64,000 nt of DNA from Branchiostoma floridae (Eukaryota > Chordata > Leptocardii > Amphioxiformes > Branchiostomatidae): contig NC_049996.1 in NCBI RefSeq assembly GCF_000003815.2, positions 16,532,930 through 16,596,929 of the forward strand, written 5' to 3'. The notes under the pieces are model-generated. The model was not told the origin of the DNA and did not search any database. It worked only from the letters and a program-made list of their open reading frames with translations. A program made the translations under genes and the position numbers. Position 1 is the stretch's first letter; every line of letters begins with the position of its first letter. Shown one piece after another: positions 11,972 through 21,990 of the stretch.

Positions 11972-12290
11972 AGTCATGATATTGGAATATGTACATTGTG
12001 AATGAATACTTTATATGTATGGCTCGAGAATATATCAAAGCACCAATAAAAAATTTGCATCATCTTCCTAAATAAGCTAGATTTATGAATACATTTTATG
12101 TAATGCTTTCTCTATTGGCTTTATCAAGTACAAATATGCTTGCTATAAAAGATTAATTCTTTTCAAATTCTAGTAAATTTTACTTGAGAGCTGTTTATGT
12201 AAGCTACAATATCAATACCATGATGTACGACTTCTTTTCTGCAACCAGCGATAATGGTCATTGCAAAGCACTTTCTTTCCAAATGTTTTA
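11612..12290 (+). repeat. Near-identical copy of the segment 1-685 (recent segmental duplication)
   Basis: Bases 1-685 and 11612-12290 can be read side by side with only scattered substitutions and one or two small indels. They cover the end of the ankyrin gene, its poly(A) signal and the spacer before the LRR exon. Introns and spacer are as similar as the exons, so this is a recent duplication or gene-conversion tract and not only conserved coding sequence. Confidence 0.85.
12045..12050 (+). terminator. poly(A) signal AATAAA of ankyrin gene copy 2
   Basis: AATAAA starts 74 nt after the TGA stop at 11969-11971. It is in the same place as in copies 1 and 3. Confidence 0.6.
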
Positions 12291-12291
12291 G

Positions 12292-15200
12292 ACCTCCATC
12301 CAAAAGTGGTGAATGGCGGACTCACTATCGACCTCAGTAGCAAAGGCCTGACCTCCGTCCCAGCCGAGGTGTTTGACTTCACAGATATCGAACGCCTTGT
12401 CCTGACTAACAACAAGCTGAACAGCATACCCGAGGAGATAGGTCAACTACAGAAGCTTCGGACACTTAAACTTGACAACAATCTGCTGACACAACTTGCG
12501 CAAGCAATCACTACTCTACCTAAACTACTGTACATTGACGTGTCGCACAATAGGTTGGAAACATTGCCTGAAGGAATCTCCAGGTTACAACTTCACGAGC
12601 TCCACATCAACAACAATGAATTCAAAGAGATACCAGAAGAAGTCTGTTCACTACGTCAGCTGAACACCTTTTCCGTGGGAGTCAACCCCCTCAAGTGTCT
12701 CCCTGACAAGATATCTCAGCTCACAGGACTGAGAATCATGTCCATGAACAGTTGCCAGTTCGATGAGTTCCCCAGACAGGTGCTGCAGCTGGAGGGTCTA
12801 GAGGAGCTATACATTGGGAACTGGGCTGGGGAGGGCAAACCTTTACCTGTACCTGAAGACATCGGCAGACTGAAGAACCTACGAGTCTTGGATCTGCAGT
12901 ATAGTGGCTTGGAGTCACTACCGGATGGTGTTGGGGAACTGGTGCAGCTGAGGTTCTTAAACATCAAAGGGAACATGTTCACATCAGTTCCTGAACAAAT
13001 CATGAACCTGTCCAACATTGGGAAGTTAGACTTGTCAGATAACAGAATCTCCCGCCTTCCCCTGACTCTGAGCCGATTGGCCACACTGAAGGACATGAAC
13101 ATCACTGAAAACCCCCTGACATACCCTTCCGCTGATGTCTGTGAGAATGGTACAGCCGCCATCATGGACTTCCTGAGAAGGGAGACAAAAGAAGGAGAAG
13201 GTATGTAGGAAAGAACTTTTTTTGATGGAAGTAGAAATTTTACATTCTTACTATTGAACTTGGGCAAAAAAATAAAAGATGATCTTATCTTGTAAATGTA
13301 GGGCAAAGTTATTTCTAATTACATTGTTTTCATGTCAAAAACATTTTTTTCATGTCAAAAATAATGCACCCAAATCACACCATTTCCTACGCTTTTCATC
13401 CATGTTAACATTTAATGTCATTTCGCTGTAAATAATGAGAAATGTAAACTCAAACATAGACCCTCGGAAGCCTTTCGTTACTTTTTTTGTCGCGCGGTCG
13501 TGGAAGAACTGGGGTGTGCACCGTTAACTCTAAATACATCTATGTTTTGTTTCTTGCAGAGAAAGAACTGGGGAAACTGTTCTACCGCTTTTCACAAAAG
13601 GTGACGCAAAGAGCTGAGGTGGAAGCTCTGGCCGCAGTAGCTGGACTGAAGCCTAGCGAGAGGAACAGTTTACTGGTAAATGTTTCAGCACAATTTTCAG
13701 AACAACGTAATTGTCAACCTTTACAACTGTATTTAAACCATGATTCTAGTTTACTGATGCAACTTGAATGGATGTTCTGATTTTAGGGAAAAGACAAGAC
13801 GAATCCAAGTTACCAGGCCCAGAATGTTCTGTTGAAGTGGATGGAGAAAGACCAAGAAGCGTCCATGGACAAGCTTCAGCGGGAGCTGAGGGATATCGGC
13901 ATGGAAACACTGGCAGAGGAGGCCGGCCGGATAAAGGTATTCCGTCATACTAAATTGTACTAATTGAACCACGATACGTTGTGAACATTACACTCATCAC
14001 AGCTAAGTACACTACGGATATGTCGGTTATTTTGTGGGTTACAAACAGTTCGTTCATTACTGTCATTTTTAAAATTCCACATTAGCGATTCAAGCGGCCG
14101 GCAGATGCATCTGGCGGGCCACCTGCCGGAGGGTCTCTTGTGGGGCACCAGGAAGAACAACAGACCAAATACAAAGAGAAGATCGGACAGGCAGAACAGA
14201 AGATTGTACAGATGCAGCATCACAGTGAGGTTCAGGAGGCCATGGTCAGCAGTCTTCGTGCAGAGGTCACCAGGTTAAGCGACAAGGACGAGCGGGCACA
14301 GAAGGTCCTGCTGGACCACAAGCAGGAGATACAGCAGCTTCAGGAGGATCATGTTGCCATGGCAACCCGGTTGGAAAACTTTGTAGAGGAAAACGAGAAG
14401 CTGAGAAGTCAAGTCGTTCTTCTTGGGGGCGAACAACATGGTATGTATTTACTCATGATATTGTTTTTTTTTGGTATTGGTATTGAGACATCGAATTATG
14501 TAAAAGACATGAGTGAATGATGACATTATTCTAATGATGTCTGAAAGTTGTTTAATCTGAATTCATCACAACAACGAGAAATGGGATCAAAGGGTAGTAG
14601 CTAGGTACGGATTCTATCCTTATTGTTGTGTAGCTGTGTTTTTGATACTCATTGTTTGCATGATGTTGTTGGTATCGGGTAGATAGATGGCTTTATCATC
14701 AAGATGCATGTTGTTTTCATCTAGATCTTTCGGGCGAATGTAGGTGACACTGAGGATTACATCACTATCTCATCTATAACTTGTAGAAACTGAGAGCTGA
14801 ATCACTCTTATTCTAACTCTGTCCACAGGTGACGAACAGACAACTGAGTTGTTTGAGCGGACCATCCTGATGTTTACTGAAAACGTCCTGCAGAAGTCCA
14901 GACAGAGAGAACCAAACCTGGAGGAGACCGAGCTTGCTACTTCAGCAGGCAAGTGTGTTTATGCAGCTTCGGTAGGCAAGTGTGTTCTTACAGCTTCAGC
15001 AGGCAAGTGTGTTCTTATAGCTTCTAATGTACAACACCAGCAAATATCAAAACAGCAGATCTATCCTTTATCTTTGGTTGCATTTGACATGGCATGAAGC
15101 TGTTGTGCTTGAATTTTCATCGTCATTTCAATGAGCAATGGGTCTTTATTCCACTCCCTCAAACTGTAACGGCTTGCCTCTTTACTGCAGAGCTATTCCA

Positions 15201-18200
15201 AAACATTCTTGTTTAGTCAGAAACAGTGACACGTTGAATCAATGAATGACGTTCGGGCTGATTGACTCATTACAATATTAAACTCACATTCATGAACCTT
15301 GTCCGTTCTACAGAAAGCGAGCTGCTGACCAAGCTGAGCTGCAGACTTGGTCCTGACTGGCGGCGGCTGGGAGCTGCGCTGGGGATCCCACAGCCACGAC
15401 TGGACAGCATACAGGCACGGTACAGCAACGCCATCCAGCGGGCCTGCAAGGTACTGACGGTCTGGATGGGTGGAGGGGACCACGGACTTCCGCACGACCT
15501 CAAGCAGCTGGAGACAGTCTTAGCAGACATGGACAGGGCTGATCTCTTAGACTTTGTGAAAACTGCCTATAAGGTACGTATGGTTAAGGAGTCTTAGAAC
15601 AAATGGACAGGGCTGATCTCTTAGACATTGTGAAGGCTGCCTAGCTACAAGGTCTGGTTAAGGAGTGGAGTCTTAGACCACATGGACAGGGCTGGTCTCT
15701 TACTTAGACATTGTGAAAACTGCCTAGAAGGTACGTATGGGAGTCTTAGAACAAGTGGCCTAGTAGCCCTGGCTAAGGAATATCAGAAGACTACCTCAGG
15801 GCTGATCTTAGACATTGTGAATACCATCCAGAAGGTTCGATAGGTTTAGGAATATGCTGCTATTAACAATGTTTATGTAATTATGAAACGCTCCAAATTT
15901 CTGACACAGTAGGTTTAAACCTTGTATCTTATAATCTTCCCCACAAGGACTACATAAAGGAGATGCCGGAGATGGAGGTGGAACCCGAGGCTTCCCTGGA
16001 TGAGCAGGGAGTTACGACATGGTGAGGCTGGTTCTGTTACTTAAAATTTTACGTTATTCTTTCGATCAACACTACAAAATATAGATCCTGTTAAAAGTCA
16101 GTCTGGATACCATCCGGGTAGTAGTTCGCTCCGACGTCGACGTTTATTATAATCATACACTATATGCAGTCGCTTCTCTGGTAGTGTTGCGGGAGGAACT
16201 AAGGTCTAAGTTAAGGTCTCTGGTAGCGCATATAGCAGAAGGGAGCGAACTACTACCCGGATGGTACCCTTTTGCAGGATGGCTTTTTACATTATTATTT
16301 TTTAAAGTATATGTATAACAAGAAATTATATTGTATTAGAGCATTGCCGCCCATAAAGAGTGGACATTTTTAGGGTAACCTCATTTGTATTGATGGCTAA
16401 CTCTATTGTTGGTTGTTAGGTCTGTCCAACTGCCCGGCCGGGGGAAGTACGTCTGCAAACAAACCGACCTGGGGGTCGTTACCCCCTGCCCTGTCCAGCT
16501 GACCTACAGGACAGTGAACCCGTCTGAGCATTGGCCGGAGAACGAGGACTGGGAGCTGATTGGTCCGCTGTTCCACATCCAGTGTAACCATGACGACGGC
16601 GTACCTGTGGAGCTCCTCCTACCGCACATCCTGGACCTGACACAGGAGGATGGCAGCGGTGAGGACTGTGTTTTTTTTTTGTACACGCTGATTTCTTAGT
16701 GCTAGTCTTATTTGAAAGATACGGCTTCTTTCCTTCTCATCAACTCACCACCAGCATCGCTCCCTCTTCCCCCAGCTCTCACCACGGATGAAGCCAAGGC
16801 TGCTCACGTTGTGGCGGGAAACACAACACTTCACCCCGCTGACGTCACGCCCTCCCACGTCATCACCAGGCATGTGAAGGGAAGTCTGTGGGCTTCTGTA
16901 CTGCAGAAACTCCGATCCTTGTCCATCAACAGGAAGGGCCTGCTTACGCTCTTCAAAGCGTCTCCGACTCAGGACGCTGTGGATGTAAAGGCTCACATCG
17001 TTACAAACACGAAAGACATGGTCAAGGTCAGTAACTGTAACCTTATTCTTGGTGGGCTGCGATCTTGTGGATAAAGGACATAAAGTGGGGAAACACCGTG
17101 TAAATGCTGAGGTTATAGAAGAGTGTAATACTTGGTCCCAGTGGAAGATATACCTGACATTTCATGAGACCGTTGATGCAATGGCTGCACCTTGATTAGC
17201 TTTCGTTGTTTTTTATTGGTGTTGGTGTATTGAACATTTCCATTCGGATTTTGGAAAGTCTGACAACTATGAAACTTCTGGCAAGTGCTCAGCTACCTCC
17301 ATCATTACATTACGCGATGTTGTTGTTGTTTATGTTGTTTCTTTGTTGTTGTTGGGAGGACCTGTCCCAGCTGGTCCCGCAGTTCTACCCTTGGGACTCC
17401 CTCCCCTGCTCCTTCCGGCCTCACCAGATCTACTGTCTGTAGGCATCAGTGGATGTTATTGTTTATGTTGTTTCGTTGTTGTTGTTGTTTAGACCTTGCA
17501 GGAGGACCTGTCCCAGCTGGTCCCGCAGTTCTACCCCTGGGACTCCCTCCCCTGCTCCTTCCGGCCTCACCAGATCTACTGTCTGCAGGCATCAGTGGAG
17601 AACGGAACCTTGGCTCATGCGGAGCCGGAAGTACATTTCTGTGTTATATTTGGGAGTGTGTAGTTGATTGGTGATGATGATAAGTAAACATAGCATCTTC
17701 ATTCAGCAACGTTGTCATTGCTAACAGTGATTGTGTGCACCTGGGTTTCCTGTCTTGGAAGTCTTACTTCAGATGACAAAACTCCTCTCCTTTCCTTTCC
17801 ATCCATGTCCTTATGGTTAGTCTTTTATCGTCGTTGAATATAAAAATGTGCGTTGTTGAATTTAAAATGTGACTTTAAATGCATGTATCACTTAAAACAT
17901 CTCCTTGGGCTTTGCGAGAATTTTAATACATGTTTAAACAACGATGCCCTTTTTAGCCACCTGAAGGTTTGGAGTATGAAGACACATTCGATCGCAACAG
18001 GATCTACCCGTCCTTCCACATGGCGGTTCACCGACAGCCGGACAGGGAGCGCCTGCAGCACCCACAGTTAACTCTGAAGCTGTTTCAGGCGGAGGACAAT
18101 CAAGTCGTCTGTCGGTGTACAAGAGACCTGTGTAAGAATTCATATCTAATTCTCAGTCACACGTAGCCTCTAACAGGTTTGCGAATCGTTGGTCAAATAG

Positions 18201-19132
18201 TAGGAATTGGGAGTTGGCCGGCCAGAGGAGTCAGTACACGATCCTCTTAAACGCTCCGTGGATTGTTGGTCAAAATGTAATGATTGGACAAATAGAGTGA
18301 GCAGTGTAATAGGGGAGTAGAGGAGTCAATACACGACAATCCACAGAGTCATATTCACTGTCAATAGATCGATTACCATTGTCTTGAATGCTTGTCTTAT
18401 CAATGTGAAGGAAATAGTTATCATCTGAGGAAACTTGGACAGTCTATTTGGGGGGTGGGGGGTGGTCTGTAACTGGTCTAGTTCATATCATAAAATGAAA
18501 TCATAGATAGTAAAATACGACAACTGTGCAATGATTATCGTAGTAACTGACTCCAGAAACAATTCTTTGTTTATCCAAGATGGCGAAACCGCAGGTGGAC
18601 AGACCTTCAGCTCAGGTGAAGGTCAGTTGATACAAATACTACAAAACAGAATCATATATATGCCATTGGGTAGTTGGTTAATATCTACTATTTTCCATTG
18701 CATTGTATTGTTTTAGCACGGTGCAATCCCTTGTATATGTGTAAGCCTGATGTAGACCTGTTCACTTTGATAGCACATTGCTTTAAATTTTCTTTTAGTA
18801 AACACAAATTGACAAGGCACTGCAACCTCGGTAAATGTAACTTTCCCTGTCTTCATCTCCCATCTCTAACAGATGTCCGACGACACTTCTTCTTCATCAA
18901 AGAGAACGTAAGCACGGATTGGAAAGACCTGGCTCACTTACTGGGCTTCACCAGGCCTGACATCGACTCGATCCAGTACAAACCGGCCAACCGCGACGCC
19001 AAGGACTGCTGCATGGACATGTTGGAGGCGTGGCGGAGGCGGAGAGGCGACGCCGCCACCTTACAGGTGCTTCTGCGGGCTCTGACTGAGGCTGGACTAC
19101 AGGACATCGTGGATAAGCTCAACAAAATATAA
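12292..19132 (+). CDS. PIDD-like protein: LRR - death - coiled coil - death - ZU5 - UPA - death
   Basis: Thirteen coding exons keep frame throughout: 12292-13200, 13560-13675, 13787-13936, 14086-14440, 14829-14948, 15314-15573, 15948-16021, 16420-16658, 16776-17026, 17493-17630, 17957-18131, 18580-18615 and 18873-19132 (TAA). The first Met exon is not found. From the first LRR codon: LRRs 1-303, death domain 304-391, linker and heptad-rich coiled coil about 392-510, second death domain 551-636, ZU5 about 661-760, UPA to about 930, C-terminal death domain 942-1026. LRR-ZU5-UPA-death is the PIDD1 order; the extra death domains and coiled coil are not in vertebrate PIDD1. PIDD1 is a scaffold for caspase-2 and NF-kB signalling. 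The HF/S self-cleavage motif of PIDD and FIIND proteins is not seen: the matching place reads RHVKGSLW. The donor after 14948 is GC (CAG/GCAAGT), and exon 7 has an AAG acceptor. Exons 10 and 12 are the least certain. Confidence 0.82.
14937..15025 (+). repeat. Three in-frame 27-nt repeats, each carrying a GC splice donor
   Basis: The motif TCAGCAGGCAAGTGTGTT (TCGGTAGGC in the middle copy) recurs at 27-nt spacing from the end of exon 5 of the PIDD-like gene. Each copy contains an AG/GCAAGT donor consensus and keeps the frame open, adding GKCV-type nonapeptides. Use of the first donor at 14948/14949 joins in phase with exon 15314. The later donors would add 9 or 18 residues in frame. Confidence 0.65.
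15520..15840 (+). repeat. Tandem copies of the 3' end and donor of the second death-domain exon
   Basis: The end of exon 15314-15573, including GACAGGGCTGATCTCTTAGAC, the TGTGAAAACTGCCTA stretch and its GTACGTATGG donor, recurs in degraded form at about 15604, 15681 and 15795 in the following intron. The copies are broken by TAG triplets and small indels. The repeat unit spans the exon-intron junction. Confidence 0.75.
16108..16266. mobile_element. 159-bp MITE-like element with perfect 25-bp terminal inverted repeats
   Basis: The left arm at 16108-16132 begins TACCATCCGGGTAGTAG. It is perfectly complementary to the right arm at 16242-16266. The element lies wholly in the intron between exons 15948-16021 and 16420-16658 of the PIDD-like gene and has no coding capacity. 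I see no clear target-site duplication. Confidence 0.7.
17354..17456 (+). pseudogene. Duplicated, broken copy of a UPA-region exon
   Basis: About 100 bp repeat most of exon 17493-17630 of the PIDD-like gene (GAGGACCTGTCCCAGCTGG onward) almost exactly. This upstream copy lacks the TTTAG/ACCTTGCAG acceptor context, and CTGCAG has become CTGTAG, an in-frame stop. It is flanked by GTTGTT-rich polypyrimidine-like tracts that are themselves duplicated. Inclusion of this copy would truncate the protein, so the downstream copy is taken as the working exon. Confidence 0.7.
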
Positions 19133-20250
19133 GCATACTCCGTTTTTTTTATCCCATCTGAGTAACCGGGTGGTGACGAAAGCTAGCGATTCATTTTCAT
19201 CTGAGCAGTTTTTTCGATGTATCTCTTGTCCCGGACATGATACGGTCTTGCCATTTGGGCGGCAGGTAGCTTTTAACGCCAGGACAAGTTGAGGCAAGTT
19301 TCATGCAGCCCCCTAACATTGAATTTTGAAACTGCAAGGGCATTTTTGTCAAAACATTCCAAAGAGGATAACTAAAGAAAGTAACAACAGATTTCCATTA
19401 TTTGGGGCATGCAGGTAGCTTAGGTAAAGATGTACATAATGATATGCATATTATGCAAATGTAGAGCACAATCAATGAAGAACGTATATAATTCCATTGC
19501 TTTCTATAGCTGGACTTCAATAAATGTAACACATGTAATTCATGACAGATAACAAAGATGTGAATGAGGAAATGATTTGCATGATTAATGCAAAAATGGC
19601 AAAAAGGGCTTAATGATAAATGATGGACTTTTATTACTTGTGACATGTGTCATCTAATAAATGATGCACATCACATGCATTACGTAAATGTGTATGTCAT
19701 TTGCATAACATCTACAAAAGCTCTAAATATGTCATGGAGGTATGAGGTTGCCGAACTAGTTACGTATTATGATTTGTCAGCATGTTTCTGCGTTATTTGA
19801 CACAATCTTCCTTCATTATCTTAATTGTACATCATATTTTGATTTATATCATTTTAGTTTGGATCTTTTCTCCCCCCCCCCCCACACACTGCTTTTTAAT
19901 TCAGCTTACCTACATTTTGTGTTAAACAAACTATGCCCCATAACAGAATATGTCACTGGGTGTTAGATTAGTATGTATAATAAGTAATAGTAATAAGGAA
20001 TATTATTTCACATAAATCATGCACTAGTATTACAAATTAGACTCACTGCATAGATGATTTATTGTTATCACTTTGATGTATATACAAACATGAACTGCGA
20101 CATTTTCTTACTTCTGACATGATAAACCAATTATAGATACTGCATAATTCTGTATAAACAATACTGTGCATATGTCAAATCAACCTTCAATGTGCTAAGG
20201 ACTCCCTTACAGGGCTCCCTTGGACTACTCTCCAAGCAGAGGTTAGGCTC
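19133..20250. other. Intergenic, AT-rich, no gene seen
   Basis: This is the 3' flank of the PIDD-like gene. AATAAA at 19519-19524 is a possible poly(A) signal. A C-run lies near 19873-19883. No coding exon is recognised on either strand. Confidence 0.5.
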
Positions 20251-20350
20251 NNNNNNNNNNNNNNNNNNNNNNNNNNNNNNNNNNNNNNNNNNNNNNNNNN
20301 NNNNNNNNNNNNNNNNNNNNNNNNNNNNNNNNNNNNNNNNNNNNNNNNNN
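20251..20350. other. Assembly gap (100 N)
   Basis: Exactly 100 N, which usually marks a gap of unknown size. ORFs drawn across it are artefacts. The 700 bp to its right (20351-21069) hold no recognisable gene. Confidence 0.98.
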
Positions 20351-21069
20351 CATGCACATGCATACTTGCCAAATGCATGCATATGACCTGCTCTTCGTCC
20401 GTTATATTTCATTACGATAGCACCACTACATACTACATAACCACCTATCCCTGCATTATCCTATAACCAATACACATTGGGTGCCATACAGCTACCTTAG
20501 TAGTAATAGGGTTAAAGGTTCCAGTATTGACACTGTTGTATTATCTAACATAGCAGCTTAATCAGTTATTGTGACCAAACTTTGTCATGAAAAAGTATTT
20601 TCTCGTCTCTTTCCATCTGCCCACCTCGTGTTTCTGATGGGTACATTTACATGATGACATAGATACATGGGATGATGATGATAAATACGTACACATACTA
20701 TATCATAAACCTTATTGCTATTTGCATATTTCAGAAGAATTCTATTTTGTCTTGCTGTGGTGGTTCACTATTAGCCAGGCTAGTACAATAATGCATGGAA
20801 CATTTAGAGGATCACACTAAGATATAACATTTACAGTTTCCAATGGTAGAAAACGTAGTTTCTTAGAAACTATAACTGCAGCCTACAAACTTCTGTGCAA
20901 CAAATTTCAACATGTCTTTTGAGTTTTTCCACAGTTGAGGCTTTCTGCAAGTTGGATTTTGGTTCTAGAAATCGTGAATTTGGTTTATTAAAGCCCATTA
21001 TCAAAACATTACTTCCCGTATTTTCTTTTAGGCTGTTTTACCACAACCATATTAGGAATTTCTGTTTGT

Positions 21070-21990
21070 TACAAAGACCGGACTTGTAATGCCAAACACA
21101 CAGCTGATGAACAGTGCCCCCTGGTAACCAGAGGCAGAACTACAAGTCCCAAACTGTCCCCTAAACGCTAGAAAACCAGTGTCAATGTTTGCTACAAAGT
21201 ATTGACTTGGCACAAGGAGCTTTTATATCCTTGCTTAACAGTACAACAGCCTGTAAAACACAGAACCGATAAGGAGTGCCCCCTGGTAATCAGGAGAAGA
21301 ACTACAAGTCCCAAACTGTCTACCCATCACTAGAAAACCCGTGTCAATGTTTGCTACAAAGTATTGACTTTTATATCCTTGCTTAACAGTACAACAGCCT
21401 GTCGAACAAGAACCGATCAGATACGCCCTCTAGTAATCAGAGTCAGAGCTACAAGTCTCCAACTGTCCATCCAACACTGGAAAACCCGTGTCAATGTTTG
21501 CTACAAAGTCCTGACTTGGCAGTACAGCAACCTGTCAAACACAGAACCGATCAGATGTGCCCCCTGGTAATCAGAGACAGAACTACAAGTCCCCAACCTT
21601 TCATCCAACACTGGAAAACCCGCGTCAATGTTTGCTACAAAGTCCTGACTTGGCAGTACAGCAGCCTGTCAAACAGAACTGATCAGATGCGTCCCCTGGC
21701 AATCAGAGACAGAACTACAAGTCCCAATCTGTCCACTCAACACTAGAAAATCCATGTCAATGTTTGCTACAAAGTCCTGACTTGACACAAGGAGCTTTTA
21801 TATCCTTGCTTGACAGTACAACAGCCTGTCGAACACGGAACCGATCAGATGCACCCCCTGGTAATCAGAGACAGAAGTACAAGACTCCCAACTGTCCACC
21901 CAATACTAGAAAACCCGTGTTGATGTTTGCTACAAAGTCCTGACTTGGCAGTACAGCAGCCTGTCAAACACAGAACCAATCAGGAGCGCC
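21070..21990. repeat. Tandem repeat derived from the last coding exon of the paraoxonase gene
   Basis: Units of about 130-163 bp share the sequence TGTTTGCTACAAAGT..TGACTT at 21191, 21353, 21500, 21634, 21766 and 21929, with a more degraded copy near 21075. Read on the minus strand, each unit contains the C-terminal codons of the paraoxonase (LIGSVFDRLLYCQVRTL and stop) plus 3' flank. The unit at 21929 is the real end of the gene, and the others lie beyond its stop. Confidence 0.85.

Noticed and set aside
11725-13200. A single ankyrin-LRR fusion protein
   Set aside because: Joining exon 11725-11768 to 12292 creates TGA. A conserved terminal exon, stop and poly(A) signal lie between.
20131-20412. 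ORFs across 20251-20350 and across 27707-27958
   Set aside because: They consist mostly of N and are assembly-gap artefacts.
21070-21990. CRISPR-like regular repeats
   Set aside because: Units are 130-163 bp, diverged and homologous to an animal exon, with no spacer structure; the genome is eukaryotic.
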